In this document: piece by piece, positions 1 through 9,181 of the stretch | Numbering within the stretch: the first letter of the stretch is position 1 | Layout of the letters: every line of letters begins with the position of its first letter | NCBI RefSeq assembly: GCF_013358405.1 | Contig: NZ_CP054836.1 | Coordinates: forward strand, 3,410,001-3,474,000 | Length of the DNA stretch: 64,000 nucleotides | Direction of reading: 5' to 3' | Source: Oricola thermophila | GTDB lineage: Bacteria > Pseudomonadota > Alphaproteobacteria > Rhizobiales > Rhizobiaceae | Made by a program: the position numbers and the translations under genes | The notes under the pieces: model-generated | Told to the model about the DNA's origin: nothing | Seen by the model: the letters and a program-made list of their open reading frames with translations, nothing else | Databases searched by the model: none

Positions 1-1
1 G

Positions 2-190
2 CATTATCTCTCTGACGCGGTTCTCGGCTATACGATGACCGTCGCGATCTTTGTCGTGCTGGCCGCCATTGCCGAATGGAGCGTGTCGCGACGGGACCGA
101 AATCCGGATTCCGCTTGCGCCATCGAAGAAACGCAATATGGTGCGCGCGATTTTCCCGCTTCCAACCGACCTGGAAACACATCGAAATGA
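2..190 (+). CDS. PAP2-family phosphatase, C-terminal fragment
   Basis: This is the last 62 codons of a gene cut off by the window edge. The readable protein opens with [10 protein letters not shown], which fits the HxxxD part of the PAP2 active site (SRxxxxxHxxxD), and continues into one hydrophobic segment and an arginine-rich tail. PAP2 enzymes remove phosphate from lipid or isoprenoid phosphates at the membrane. The stop codon (TGA, 188-190) overlaps the argG start codon in an ATGA arrangement, so the two genes may be translationally coupled. The upstream part of the motif lies outside the window, so the family call is probable, and no substrate can be named. Confidence 0.6.
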   Translation, partial: HYLSDAVLGYTMTVAIFVVLAAIAEWSVSRRDRNPDSACAIEETQYGARDFPASNRPGNTSK

Positions 191-1413
191 GTGCCGCATA
201 CAAAGACGTCAAAAAGGTCGTTCTCGCCTATTCGGGCGGACTCGACACCTCCATCATCCTGAAATGGCTGCAGACCGAACTGGGCGCGGAGGTCGTCACC
301 TTCACGGCCGATCTCGGCCAGGGCGACGAACTGGAACCCGCGCGCAAGAAGGCCGAGATGCTCGGCATCAGGGAAATATACATCGAGGACCTGCGGGAAG
401 AGTTCATCCGCGACTTCGTCTTTCCGATGTTCCGCGCCAATGCCGTCTATGAGGGCATCTATCTGCTCGGAACCTCCATCGCCCGGCCGCTGATCTCCAA
501 GCGCCTCGTCGAAATCGCCGAGGAAACCGGTGCCGACGCCATTGCCCACGGCGCGACCGGCAAGGGCAACGACCAGGTCCGCTTCGAACTGTCGGCCTAC
601 GCGCTCAATCCGGACATCAAGGTGATCGCGCCGTGGCGCGACTGGTCCTTCAAGTCGCGCACCGACCTGCTGAACTTCGCCCGCGACCACCAGATCCCGG
701 TGCCGAAGGACAAGCAGGGCGAAGCGCCGTTCTCCGTCGACGCGAACATGTTGCACTCCTCCTCGGAGGGCAAGGTGCTCGAAGACCCGTGGGAGGAGGC
801 GCCAGAATATGTCCACATGCGTACCGTCTCGCCGATGGACGCGCCGGACGAGGCGACCGAGATCGAGATCGAGTTCAAGGGCGGCGACGCCGTGGCGCTG
901 AACGGCAAGGCGATGAGTCCGGCTACGCTGTTCGCCACGCTCAACGATCTCGGCCGGGACAACGGCATCGGCCGCATCGACCTGGTGGAGAACCGCTTCG
1001 TTGGCATGAAGTCCCGCGGCGTCTACGAAACGCCGGGCGGCACCATCCTGCTCCACGCCCATCGCGCGATGGAATCGATCACGCTCGACCGCGGCGCGAT
1101 GCATCTGAAGGACGAGCTGATGCCGCGCTACGCGGAGCTGATCTACAACGGCTTCTGGTTCTCGCCGGAACGGGAGATGCTCCAGGCGGCCATCGATCAC
1201 AGCCAGAAGGACGTCGAGGGCACGGTCAGGCTGAAGCTCTACAAGGGCAACGTCATCACCACGGGTCGCAAGTCGCCGAAATCGCTCTACTCGGAGGAAC
1301 TCGTGACGTTCGAGGACGATCACGGTGCCTACGACCAGAAGGACGCTGCCGGCTTCATCCGCCTCAACGCGCTCCGGCTGCGCACGCTCGCCAAGCGCCG
1401 CCGCGACAGCTAG
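187..1413 (+). CDS. argG: argininosuccinate synthase
   Basis: ArgG joins citrulline and aspartate using ATP to make argininosuccinate, the penultimate step of arginine synthesis in the cytoplasm. The 408-residue length is normal for the family. The ATP-pyrophosphatase loop is visible near the N-terminus (AYSGGLDTS, residues 14-22). The frame is open further upstream, but the ATG at 187 puts [18 protein letters not shown] at the usual N-terminus and overlaps the stop of the upstream PAP2 gene by four bases. The gene converges on an MFS gene with only three bases between the stop codons. Confidence 0.97.
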   Translation: MSAAYKDVKKVVLAYSGGLDTSIILKWLQTELGAEVVTFTADLGQGDELEPARKKAEMLGIREIYIEDLREEFIRDFVFPMFRANAVYEGIYLLGTSIARPLISKRLVEIAEETGADAIAHGATGKGNDQVRFELSAYALNPDIKVIAPWRDWSFKSRTDLLNFARDHQIPVPKDKQGEAPFSVDANMLHSSSEGKVLEDPWEEAPEYVHMRTVSPMDAPDEATEIEIEFKGGDAVALNGKAMSPATLFATLNDLGRDNGIGRIDLVENRFVGMKSRGVYETPGGTILLHAHRAMESITLDRGAMHLKDELMPRYAELIYNGFWFSPEREMLQAAIDHSQKDVEGTVRLKLYKGNVITTGRKSPKSLYSEELVTFEDDHGAYDQKDAAGFIRLNALRLRTLAKRRRDS

Positions 1414-1416
1414 CGG

Positions 1417-2664
1417 TCACGCCGCCGGTGCCGGATCGACCGGCACCGGTTCGTTCGCGTCCGACTCCTCGCGTTCGGCTCTTGCAGCGGCGCGCCTGTA
1501 GAACAGGTAGGCCGAGACCGCGATCACACCCATTGCCGGGATTATGGTGGCGACGGACAGCACGGGGTCACCGATCCATGCGCCGATCGTGCCGGCAACC
1601 AGCCCCGTTCCGATCTGGAAGAAACCGGTCATCGCCGAAGCCTGCCCCGCAATATGGGGAAAGGGACGCATGCCGGCCATCATCATGAAGGGCATCATCA
1701 GGGCGACGCCGAAGGAATAGAGGGAGACCGGCAGCATCACGGTCAGGAGCGATGTGCCGAGCAGGTATGGCGCGGCAGCGAGGCAGAGGCTGCCCGTGAA
1801 TATGAGAACGAGGCCGGGCATGACCGCCTGGCGCGGCGTGATCCAGCGCATCAACACACGGAAGGTCACCGATCCGGCCAGGAACATGCCCGACTGGAAC
1901 AGCATGGAGAATCCGAACTGCGTCGGCGTCAGTCCGACCGTGTCGATGAGCACGAAGGGCAGCATGGTGGCGAGCGCGTAGAAGACGCCGATACCGCAGG
2001 CAATGACCACGGAAGCCGTCAGGAACTCGGCATTGGCAAGCAGGGTCGCATAGGCGCGCACGATTCGCACCGGCCGGAAGGCGGACCGGTCGGGCACGAT
2101 CGTTTCGCGCAGCGCGAACAGCGATACCGCGCCTACACCGAGACCGAACAACACCATCAGCACGAAAACCGCGTGCCAGCCGGCCAGGCCGACGGTCATG
2201 CCGCCGATGGCCGGTGACATGGCCGGCGCGATGGCCAGTATGATCCCGACCATGTTCATGATGCGTGCGCCCCGGTCGCCGGGATAGAGATCGCGCACGA
2301 TGGCGCGCGAGACGGTCACGCCGATGGCCGCGCCGATGCCCTGCACGAGCCGCGCGGCCGTCAGGATCTCGACGGAGGGGGCGAAGACGGCGGCGAGGCT
2401 GCCGAGAATGTAGACGGCCATGAAGACAAGCGTGGAACCGCGTCGCCCGAAGGCGTCGGCAACCGGTCCCGCCAGAAGCTGCGAGAATGCGAAGCCGGCA
2501 AAATAGGCGGTCAGCGTGGTCTTCACCACCGCCGGGGTCGTGGCGAAAGCCTCGACCAGTTGCGGCATGGCCGGCGTATAGAGCGCCATGGAGGTCGGCC
2601 CCAGCGCCACCAGGGCGGAGGCGACAAGCGTTGTGCGCCGGACGCTCATGATCGGTGCGGTCAT
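1417..2664 (-). CDS. Bcr/CflA-type MFS multidrug efflux transporter
   Basis: This predicted inner-membrane proton antiporter has 415 residues and about twelve hydrophobic segments. YTPAMP in the first helix (29-34) and GPVADAFGRR in the first cytoplasmic loop (66-75) match the Bcr/CflA drug-export branch of the major facilitator superfamily. The start chosen is the ATG at 2664, which overlaps the TGA of the upstream marR-type gene by four bases (ATGA). The two are therefore probably one transcript with coupled translation, and the pump is probably repressed by that regulator. A second ATG at 2649 is possible. The substrate cannot be predicted. Confidence 0.88.
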   Translation of the reverse strand: MTAPIMSVRRTTLVASALVALGPTSMALYTPAMPQLVEAFATTPAVVKTTLTAYFAGFAFSQLLAGPVADAFGRRGSTLVFMAVYILGSLAAVFAPSVEILTAARLVQGIGAAIGVTVSRAIVRDLYPGDRGARIMNMVGIILAIAPAMSPAIGGMTVGLAGWHAVFVLMVLFGLGVGAVSLFALRETIVPDRSAFRPVRIVRAYATLLANAEFLTASVVIACGIGVFYALATMLPFVLIDTVGLTPTQFGFSMLFQSGMFLAGSVTFRVLMRWITPRQAVMPGLVLIFTGSLCLAAAPYLLGTSLLTVMLPVSLYSFGVALMMPFMMMAGMRPFPHIAGQASAMTGFFQIGTGLVAGTIGAWIGDPVLSVATIIPAMGVIAVSAYLFYRRAAARAEREESDANEPVPVDPAPAA

Positions 2665-3125
2665 GGCGTCTCTGCCTCGCCGGCCTGTTGCGACGTCAGT
2701 ACCTGCAGGTTGCCCCGCACCTGCCGAAGTGCCTTCATGACGATGTCGCGATCGGTCGCGGAAAGACCGGCAAGGATCTGTTCGCGCAGTACGGCGGTCT
2801 CGGTGATGAGGGCGTCGACCAGAGGCTTCGCGGCATCGGTGGTGACGACCTGCTTTGCGCGGCGGTCCTGCGGGTCCGGAAGCCGGGCGATAAGTCCCCG
2901 CTTCTCGAGCTTGTCGACATAGGCACAGGCGGTCATCGGTTCGATGCCCATGCGCTCTGCTATGCGCGCCTGGCGCTCGCCTTCCTGCGCGGCGATGTAG
3001 AGCAGCGCACGCGCCTCGCCGGGCGTAATGCCGAGGCCCGCCGCGGCGAAGCGACGCTCCAGCATTGCGCGCGACATGCGGGCGATGTCGCTGGTCAGGA
3101 AACCGAAGGTTTCGGAATCGATCAA
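2661..3125 (-). CDS. MarR-family transcriptional regulator
   Basis: This is a winged-helix repressor of about 154 residues. It shows the MarR recognition region (QARIAERMGIEPMTACAYVD) followed by the wing DPQDRRAKQV. It precedes and overlaps the MFS pump gene, the classic arrangement of a repressor and the efflux system it controls. The start is uncertain. I chose the TTG at 3125 because it gives a normal N-terminus and leaves the palindrome at 3152-3172 in the promoter. The frame stays open to 3287, including an ATG at 3212, and that longer version would bury the palindrome in coding sequence. Confidence 0.85.
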   Translation of the reverse strand: MIDSETFGFLTSDIARMSRAMLERRFAAAGLGITPGEARALLYIAAQEGERQARIAERMGIEPMTACAYVDKLEKRGLIARLPDPQDRRAKQVVTTDAAKPLVDALITETAVLREQILAGLSATDRDIVMKALRQVRGNLQVLTSQQAGEAETP

Positions 3126-3151
3126 GGCTAGGGCTTTCGTAAGGTCGACAG

Positions 3152-3172
3152 ATAGTAAGCACGACTTACTAT
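3152..3172. promoter_or_regulatory. probable MarR operator palindrome
   Basis: A perfect 8-base inverted repeat, ATAGTAAG-N5-CTTACTAT, lies just upstream of the proposed marR start and between it and the divergent M3 peptidase gene. Size, symmetry and position are typical of MarR operators, so autoregulation of the marR-MFS pair is likely. Binding is inferred. Confidence 0.6.
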
Positions 3173-3276
3173 GTCTCCCATGCCAGTCAAGCGGGAATCG
3201 TTCGGTGCGCATCTTGGCAAGGGCGGCCGGACGGCCTAGCTGATTGGTCAGTCCCGCCCAATCCGAAGGAATACCA

Positions 3277-5313
3277 ATGACCGACATCGCATCTCCGCTG
3301 ACCGAATGGACCGGACCTCACGGCCTGCCGGACTTTTCCGCCATCAGGGACGAGGATTTCGAGCCGGTCATTCGCGCCGCCTTCGATGCCCACCTGGAGG
3401 AGGTCGACGCGATCGCGAACGATCCGGCAGATCCGACCTTCGAGAACACGATCGAGGCGCTGGAAAGGGCCGGCAAGGCGCTGTCGCGGGTCTCGGCGAT
3501 CTTCTTCAACCGGGCCGGCTCGCACACCAATGATCTGATCCGGGAGGTCGAGCGCACGGTGTCGCCGCTCTATGCGCGCCATCGCACGGCCATCGCGATG
3601 AACCGGAAACTATTCGAGCGCGTCGATGCGCTGTGGCGGAAACGCGACGAATCCCGACTGACGACCGAGCAGCTACGAGTCCTGGAACGGCGCTGGAAGG
3701 GATTCGTCCGGTCCGGCGCCGCGCTCGAGGGCGAGGCCAAGCGTCGTTTCGCGGAAATCACCGAGCGGCTTGCCACCCTCGGCACGCAATTCGGCCAGAA
3801 CGTGCTCAAGGACGAGGCCGACTGGATGCTGCTGCTCGAGGACGAGTCCGACCTCGCCGGCCTGCCGGCCTGGCTGGTCGATGCCCTGGCCTCGGTCGCC
3901 GAGGAACGCGGCCATCCCGGCAAGCACGCCGTATCGCTTTCCCGCTCGATCGCCGACCCGTTCCTGACATGGTCGACGCGGCGCGACCTGCGCGAGAAGG
4001 TGCACAAGGCATGGCTGGCGCGCGGCGAGAACGGCGGGGAGACCGACAATGGTGCGGTGATCGCCGAAACGCTCGCATTGCGGCAGGAGCTGGCGTCGCT
4101 TCTCGGATACGAGAGTTTCGCCGCCTACAAGCTCGACGACACGATGGCCAAGACACCGGACAATGTCAGCCGGCTCCTGGAGACGGTGTGGGAAAAGGGC
4201 GTGGCCCGGGCCAACGAGGAGGCCGCCGACATCGCAGAACTGATCGCCGCAGAGGGCGGCAACTTCAAGCCGGAGAAGTGGGACTGGCGCCACTACGCGG
4301 AAAAGATCCGCCAGCAACGCTTCGATTTCTCCGACGATGACGTCAAGCCATACATGCAGCTGGACAAGATGATCGAGGCCGCATTCGCCGTGGCGACCAG
4401 GCTGTTCGGCATCACCTTCGAGGAAATCAGGGGTGTTCCGCTCTATCATCCGGATGCGCGGCTGTGGCGGGTGAAGAACCCGGACGGTTCGCACAGGGCG
4501 CTGTTCATCGGCGATTATTTCGCGCGGCCGTCGAAACGGTCGGGCGCGTGGATGAGCGCGCTTCAGTCGCAGTCGAAGCTCCTGGGCGAGACGCCGATCG
4601 TGCTCAACACGATGAATTTCGCCAAGCCGCCGGCGGGCAAGCCGGCGTTCCTGTCCTTCGACGATGCGCGCACCCTGTTTCACGAGTTCGGGCACGCCTT
4701 GCACGGCATGCTGTCGGAGGTGACATATCCCTCGGTGTCCGGCACCAGCGTGTCGCGCGATTTCGTGGAACTGCCGTCGCAGCTGTACGAGCACTGGCTG
4801 ACCGTGCCGGAGGTGCTGAACACCTACGCATTGCACGCGGAAACAGGCAAGCCGATGCCGAAGGAACTGCTCGACAAGGTGCTGGCTGCCCAGACCTTCA
4901 ATGCCGGGTTCGAGACGGTCGAGTACACCGCATCGGCACTGGTCGACATGGCCTACCACGCCCGCAAGGATGCGCCGGAAAAGCCGCTCGAATTCGAGGC
5001 GAAGGTGCTGTCGGACATCCGCATTCCCGACGCCATCGCGATGCGGCATCGCTCGCCGCATTTCCAGCATATCTTTTCCGGCGACGGATACGCGGCCGGC
5101 TACTATTCCTACATGTGGTCGGAAGTGATGGACGCCGATGCATTCGCCGCGTTCGAGGAAGCCGGCGACCCGTTCAACGCGGAAATCGCGGAAAAGCTCA
5201 AGACGCACATCTACTCGTCTGGCGGCACCATCGATCCCGAGGACGCCTACAAGGCGTTCCGCGGTCGCCTGCCGACGCCGGATGCAATGTTCAGGAAACG
5301 CGGCCTGGAATAG
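3277..5313 (+). CDS. M3-family zinc metallopeptidase (Dcp/oligopeptidase type)
   Basis: This 678-residue protein matches the size of bacterial Dcp and oligopeptidase A, which degrade short peptides. The zinc motif HEFGH is at residues 469-473. The following segment SGTSVSRDFVELPSQLYEHW resembles peptidyl-dipeptidase Dcp more than oligopeptidase A. No signal peptide is seen, so it is probably cytoplasmic. The ATG at 3277 was chosen because a GAAGGA ribosome-binding site precedes it by six bases. It is divergent from marR, with the palindrome in between, so co-regulation is possible but unproven. Confidence 0.92.
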   Translation: MTDIASPLTEWTGPHGLPDFSAIRDEDFEPVIRAAFDAHLEEVDAIANDPADPTFENTIEALERAGKALSRVSAIFFNRAGSHTNDLIREVERTVSPLYARHRTAIAMNRKLFERVDALWRKRDESRLTTEQLRVLERRWKGFVRSGAALEGEAKRRFAEITERLATLGTQFGQNVLKDEADWMLLLEDESDLAGLPAWLVDALASVAEERGHPGKHAVSLSRSIADPFLTWSTRRDLREKVHKAWLARGENGGETDNGAVIAETLALRQELASLLGYESFAAYKLDDTMAKTPDNVSRLLETVWEKGVARANEEAADIAELIAAEGGNFKPEKWDWRHYAEKIRQQRFDFSDDDVKPYMQLDKMIEAAFAVATRLFGITFEEIRGVPLYHPDARLWRVKNPDGSHRALFIGDYFARPSKRSGAWMSALQSQSKLLGETPIVLNTMNFAKPPAGKPAFLSFDDARTLFHEFGHALHGMLSEVTYPSVSGTSVSRDFVELPSQLYEHWLTVPEVLNTYALHAETGKPMPKELLDKVLAAQTFNAGFETVEYTASALVDMAYHARKDAPEKPLEFEAKVLSDIRIPDAIAMRHRSPHFQHIFSGDGYAAGYYSYMWSEVMDADAFAAFEEAGDPFNAEIAEKLKTHIYSSGGTIDPEDAYKAFRGRLPTPDAMFRKRGLE

Positions 5314-5330
5314 GCCGCGCCGCTCGTGTC

Positions 5331-5714
5331 TCAGAACATGCCGTTGTCGTTGGCGCTGGTTTCGGGAAGCTCCTGCAACACGTCCCAATGCTCGACGATC
5401 CGGCCGGACTCGTCCAACCGGAAGATGTCCATGCCGGCATATTCGAGCCCGCCGGGCCAAACCTGGTGGCAGTGCAGGATGACGTGATCCCCCTCGGCAA
5501 AGGCGCGCTTCACGTCGACATGCTTGCCCGGGTATTCGCGCGCCATGCGCTCGAAATACTCGATGAAGCCGTCCTTGCCGGTCCGGACATGGGGATTGTG
5601 CTGGATGTAGTCGTCCCCGGCATAGGCCTCGATGGCGTCGCGGGGGCGGCAGTTGTTGAACATCAGCTCATAGAAAGCGACGACATTGCGCTTGTTCTGT
5701 TCCGGTGACGGCAT
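5331..5714 (-). CDS. NTF2/SnoaL-like domain protein
   Basis: This 127-residue single-domain protein has the SnoaL/NTF2-like pattern: an N-terminal helix with [18 protein letters not shown], a charged middle, [12 protein letters not shown], and [19 protein letters not shown] near the end. Proteins of this type are small alpha-plus-beta barrels, some enzymatic (SnoaL polyketide cyclases, ketosteroid isomerases) and many of unknown function. A good Shine-Dalgarno sequence (AGGAG) lies seven bases before the ATG. It ends 17 bases from the convergent peptidase gene and lies downstream of nfsB on the same strand, so it may be cotranscribed with it. No substrate can be inferred. Confidence 0.82.
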   Translation of the reverse strand: MPSPEQNKRNVVAFYELMFNNCRPRDAIEAYAGDDYIQHNPHVRTGKDGFIEYFERMAREYPGKHVDVKRAFAEGDHVILHCHQVWPGGLEYAGMDIFRLDESGRIVEHWDVLQELPETSANDNGMF

Positions 5715-5761
5715 GGATCGACTCCTCGGGGCCGGTTCGGGCGGGTGAACGTTCTGCGGGA

Positions 5762-6430
5762 TCAGATCTCGGTCAGAATGTCCCTGTAGGCCAGGCGCGA
5801 TTTAGGCAGGGCCGCATTGTAGTCGGTCGCCGGATCGGAATAGCCGATCGGGACCACGATCTGGCTTGCATACCCTTTCTCGCGAAGGCCGAATTCCTCG
5901 TCAAGCACTGCGGTGTCGATGCCTTCCATCGGTGTCGCGTCGATGCCCAGCGCTGCGACGCCCAAGAGAAACTGGCCGAGATTCAGATAGAGCTGGCGCG
6001 CCATCCATTCCTGCCCGTCACCGCGTTCCTTCTGATGGATGTCGACGAACATTGACCGGCCCTTGTGCATGGCCGGCTTGAACTCGTCCGGATTGCCGGC
6101 GAAGCGGCCATCGACCTCTTCCTGCTCAAGAACGCGCTGCAGATATGCCTCGTCGGCCTCGATCAGGTTCGCAAACACGACGACATGCGAGGCATTCATG
6201 ATCGACGAGACATTGAAGGGAAACTTTTCCCGCGCAGCCTTGGCGATGCGTGCCTTGCCTTTCTCGGTGGCGGCAATGATGAAATGCCACGGCTGAAGAT
6301 TGGTCGAGGACGGGCTGAAGCGCAGCAGCGCGCGCACCTTCTCCATGTCCTCGTCCGAAATGCGGCGATCCGGCACATAGGCCTTGGCGGTGTGACGCTT
6401 CTTGGCAAGGTCGGTGATGTGGATGGTCAT
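5762..6430 (-). CDS. nfsB: oxygen-insensitive NAD(P)H nitroreductase, NfsB type
   Basis: This 222-residue flavoprotein resembles E. coli NfsB through most of its length. Shared blocks include [16 protein letters not shown] near the N-terminus, [29 protein letters not shown] and [19 protein letters not shown]. NfsB enzymes carry FMN and reduce nitroaromatics, quinones or dihydropteridine by two-electron transfer in the cytoplasm. The ATG at 6430 follows a GGAAAG ribosome-binding site. The open frame extends upstream but without similarity. It is divergent from a LysR gene, which is its likely regulator. Confidence 0.92.
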   Translation of the reverse strand: MTIHITDLAKKRHTAKAYVPDRRISDEDMEKVRALLRFSPSSTNLQPWHFIIAATEKGKARIAKAAREKFPFNVSSIMNASHVVVFANLIEADEAYLQRVLEQEEVDGRFAGNPDEFKPAMHKGRSMFVDIHQKERGDGQEWMARQLYLNLGQFLLGVAALGIDATPMEGIDTAVLDEEFGLREKGYASQIVVPIGYSDPATDYNAALPKSRLAYRDILTEI

Positions 6431-6591
6431 GATTTCTTCCTTTCGGGGTGCATGGGGCCAGACCGGCACACGGATGCCGGGGTTTCGGGATCGCGGCGGG
6501 CATGCAACCCGTGGGCGGTCTCCCGTTTTCCGGTGACCCGCATCTAGCCATCTGCTATCCCCGGAAAAACGGGACCGGACGAAAAATACAA

Positions 6592-6606
6592 TTCGGAGAC
6601 TCCGAA
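6592..6606. promoter_or_regulatory. inverted repeat in front of the lysR start
   Basis: TTCGGA-GAC-TCCGAA ends two bases before the ATG of the LysR gene and overlaps its ribosome-binding region. It could be an autoregulatory site, or an RNA hairpin limiting translation initiation. It is a short repeat and the role is inferred. Confidence 0.4.
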
Positions 6607-6608
6607 CA

Positions 6609-7502
6609 ATGCTCCTCGACAATATCAGGCTGTTCCTGCTGATCGTGGAAAAGGGCAGCCTGACCGCGGCGGGGCGCGAGGCAGGGCTTTCTCCGGCAAC
6701 GGTGTCGGAGCGACTGGCGGCGCTGGAGGCGCATTACGGAACCGTGCTACTGAGCAGGACGACACGGTCGACAAGCCTCACCGAGGAAGGGCGTACGCTG
6801 GTCGAGGGCGCGCGACGGGTGCTCGATGAAGTGGACGAACTCGGTGCTCGCATCCGTCATGGCGCCGGCAGGCTGTCCGGGCCGATCCGCGTCAGCGCGC
6901 CGGTCGATGTCGGTCGCAACATCGTCGTTCCGGCGATCGATCGTTTCATCGCCGAAAATCCGGCCATATCGGTGGAAATCGTGTTTTCCGACGGCAATCT
7001 CGACATTGTCGGCCAAGGCATCGACCTCGCGGTCCGATTCGGAAACATCACGGACAGCACCCTGAGAATCCGGCGGCTACGCCTCCAGCGGCGGGTGGTC
7101 TGCGCAGCCCCTTCCTATCTCGCCCGCCGCGGGACCCCGCGAACGCCGGCCGAGCTGAAGGAACACAACTGCCTGCTGATGCGTTTCGGGATGAATCTCG
7201 ACAATGTCTGGCAACTCGGAGAGGGCCGGGCGGTGCAGTCGGTGACGGTGCAAGGGGACCGCGTTGCCAATGATGGTGCGGTGGTGCGCCAATGGGCGCT
7301 TGCCGGGCATGGCATCGTGTTCAAGTCCGATCTCGATGTCGGGCCGGACATCGCAAAAGGCCGCCTCGTCGAATTGCTCGAGGACTATGCCCAGCCGCCC
7401 ACGCCCATCCAGCTGCTTCTTGCGCCGGGGCGCGCGCAGCCGCGGCGGGTGAAGGCCCTCGCCGATTCCCTGTCCGCGGCCTTCGATGCCTTCGGTGACT
7501 GA
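6609..7502 (+). CDS. LysR-family transcriptional regulator
   Basis: This 297-residue protein starts with a LysR helix-turn-helix (FLLIVEKGSLTAAGREAGLS, then PATVSERLAALEAHYG) and continues into a periplasmic-binding-like effector domain (GIDLAVRFGN near residue 140). It is transcribed away from nfsB across a 178-base gap, so it probably controls nfsB in response to a small-molecule or redox cue. The sequence belongs to the common CrgA/AaeR-like branch used for oxidoreductases and exporters. The effector cannot be named. Confidence 0.93.
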   Translation: MLLDNIRLFLLIVEKGSLTAAGREAGLSPATVSERLAALEAHYGTVLLSRTTRSTSLTEEGRTLVEGARRVLDEVDELGARIRHGAGRLSGPIRVSAPVDVGRNIVVPAIDRFIAENPAISVEIVFSDGNLDIVGQGIDLAVRFGNITDSTLRIRRLRLQRRVVCAAPSYLARRGTPRTPAELKEHNCLLMRFGMNLDNVWQLGEGRAVQSVTVQGDRVANDGAVVRQWALAGHGIVFKSDLDVGPDIAKGRLVELLEDYAQPPTPIQLLLAPGRAQPRRVKALADSLSAAFDAFGD

Positions 7503-7652
7503 CCGGGATCGATCAGGCGATCACGGCTCCATTGATGTCGCGGGCTCCTTGCCGGTTTGACGCAGAGACACCAATTATCGAGAAACAACGCCAAGACCGG
7601 CCTTTCTCCCGCGGAAAGAGCATGTCGGGGCACAATCCGGGAGTCATGCCAG

Positions 7653-8738
7653 ATGCAATGGTCCTTTCCGATCGCCAGGGTCGCGGGCAGCGAGATCCGC
7701 ATTCACCTGACCTTCTTCCTGCTGCTGCTGTGGATCGGCATCGCCCAGTTTCAGCAGGGCGGCGGCGCGGCGGCGGCAGAGGGCGTGCTGTTCATCGTGG
7801 CAGTCTTTGCCTGTGTCGTGCTGCACGAGCTCGGCCATGCCGTTGCGGCCCGGCGCTACGGCATCCGCACGCCCCGGATCACGCTGCTGCCGATCGGCGG
7901 ATTGGCGGAACTGGAGCGGATGCCGGAGAAACCGCTGGAGGAGATCGTCGTCGCCATTGCCGGACCGCTGGTCAATGTGGCCATCGCGTTGATGCTGGTG
8001 CTGATTCTCGGGGCTTTCCCTGACCTGACGACCGTCGCCAGCATCGAGAATCCGCAACCGGGCTTCCTGGTCCGGCTCGCCGTGGTCAATATCGTGCTGG
8101 TGTTGTTCAATCTGATACCCGCCTTCCCGATGGATGGCGGGCGGGTGCTCAGGGCGCTTCTCGCGACGCGATACCCGCGGGTGCGCGCAACAGAGATTGC
8201 GGCGACGGTCGGACAGATCACCTCGTTCGTCTTCGGCTTTCTCGGACTCCTGTCCGGCAACGTGCTGCTGATCTTCGTCGCGATTTTCGTCTACATGGCC
8301 GCTACGTCGGAGGCCCAGGCAACCAGTCTGCAGGCCGTCGCCTCGAAGGTTTCCGTGCGCGAGGGCATGATCACCCATTACGATGCGCTCGGCCCGGGAT
8401 CGACGCTTGGCGATGCGGCAGATGCGCTGCTGCGCACCACGCAGCACGAGTTTCCCGTGGTCGATGGCAGCGGCAGCCTGCGCGGCGTGCTGACGCGGGC
8501 CGGCATGGTCGCTGCCTTGCAGGAGCGCGGGCGCGCGACGCCGGTGCACGAGGTGATGGTGCGCGACATACCTGTCGTGCCGGAAACCGCGATGCTGGAT
8601 GCCGCGTTCAGGCTGCTCCAGTCGGGCGGGGTGCCGGCGGTGGGCGTTGCCGACCGGGAAGGACGGCTGGTCGGCTACGTGACGACGGAAAATGTCGGCG
8701 AACTCATGCTTGTCGGCGGGGCCGCGACCCGCCGCTGA
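7653..8738 (+). CDS. site-2 protease (M50) with two CBS domains
   Basis: This is an intramembrane zinc metalloprotease of 361 residues. The metal motif HELGH is at 58-62 in a hydrophobic helix, and the third ligand motif NLIPAFPMDGGR is at 153-164. About four further hydrophobic segments are visible. From residue 240 on there are two CBS modules, the arrangement of SpoIVFB-like group III site-2 proteases, where the CBS pair can sense adenylates. Likely substrates are membrane-bound anti-sigma factors or stress regulators, but none is encoded nearby. The ATG at 7653 was chosen because MQWSFPIARVAG is the usual family N-terminus. Confidence 0.93.
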   Translation: MQWSFPIARVAGSEIRIHLTFFLLLLWIGIAQFQQGGGAAAAEGVLFIVAVFACVVLHELGHAVAARRYGIRTPRITLLPIGGLAELERMPEKPLEEIVVAIAGPLVNVAIALMLVLILGAFPDLTTVASIENPQPGFLVRLAVVNIVLVLFNLIPAFPMDGGRVLRALLATRYPRVRATEIAATVGQITSFVFGFLGLLSGNVLLIFVAIFVYMAATSEAQATSLQAVASKVSVREGMITHYDALGPGSTLGDAADALLRTTQHEFPVVDGSGSLRGVLTRAGMVAALQERGRATPVHEVMVRDIPVVPETAMLDAAFRLLQSGGVPAVGVADREGRLVGYVTTENVGELMLVGGAATRR

Positions 8739-8987
8739 CTATCGCGGGTAGCAGGAAACGGGAATGTCCGGCCAGACCGCGTCCTCGCAGCCGGCCCTGT
8801 CGCGTTCGGCCCTGAACTTGCCGCTTACCGGCCCGGTCACGATCGGATCGACGCCGTAGGGCGCGTCGGAGAAGGCGAGTTCCGCCGCAGTCGGTGCACG
8901 CTCGGCCGGGGCGGGCGCGAAGGCGCCGCCGGTGACGGCAACGGCAAGAACGAATGCGGCGGTGTTCACGATTTGCAGGATGGCCAT
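8739..8987 (-). CDS. small exported protein of unknown function
   Basis: This protein has 82 residues, with a likely signal peptide over the first 22-27 (hydrophobic AAFVLAVAVTGGAFA) and a mature part of about 55 residues containing two cysteines (GCEDAVWPDIPVSCYPR) that could form a disulfide. I do not recognise the family. A GGAGAG ribosome-binding site precedes the ATG. Its stop codon directly abuts the stop of the convergent site-2 protease gene, leaving no room for a terminator between them. A CtrA-like box lies 41 bases upstream. Confidence 0.65.
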   Translation of the reverse strand: MAILQIVNTAAFVLAVAVTGGAFAPAPAERAPTAAELAFSDAPYGVDPIVTGPVSGKFRAERDRAGCEDAVWPDIPVSCYPR

Positions 8988-9027
8988 TGAATTTCTCTCC
9001 GAAGATCCGCAAATTGAACGAAGCGGG

Positions 9028-9042
9028 TTAAGATTCCGTTAG
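9028..9042. promoter_or_regulatory. CtrA-like box TTAA-N7-TTAG
   Basis: The site TTAA-GATTCCG-TTAG matches seven of eight fixed bases of the CtrA consensus TTAA-N7-TTAA. It lies between the small exported protein (minus strand) and typA (plus strand). Assignment is by pattern only. Confidence 0.3.
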
Positions 9043-9140
9043 GACTCCGTTTTCAGGCATTCCCGAGGCCCATGTATCGAGGCCGGGCGGGGATGCCCTT
9101 TCGCATTTGCGAAAAAACGGCTATGACGCGGCAACGCAAT

Positions 9141-9159
9141 GCCGGGCCGCGAGCCCGGC
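9141..9159 (+). promoter_or_regulatory. stem-loop in the typA leader
   Basis: GCCGGGC-CGCGA-GCCCGGC forms a perfect 7-base-pair GC stem followed by CTTTCATTT, 22 bases before the typA ATG. The T-run is weak for a terminator. It could be an attenuator, a cold- or growth-responsive leader element, or an mRNA-stabilising hairpin. Confidence 0.5.
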
Positions 9160-9181
9160 CTTTCATTTCCGGACACACAAA

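Noticed and set aside
28..1323. 431-codon frame on the minus strand across argG
   Set aside because: Mirror of the argG codons, rich in Arg, Val, Asp and His with no domain; argG is certain.
3673..5460. 595-codon frame on the minus strand across the M3 peptidase
   Set aside because: The peptidase on the plus strand has its catalytic motif and a good start; the antisense frame has no family pattern and no ribosome-binding site.
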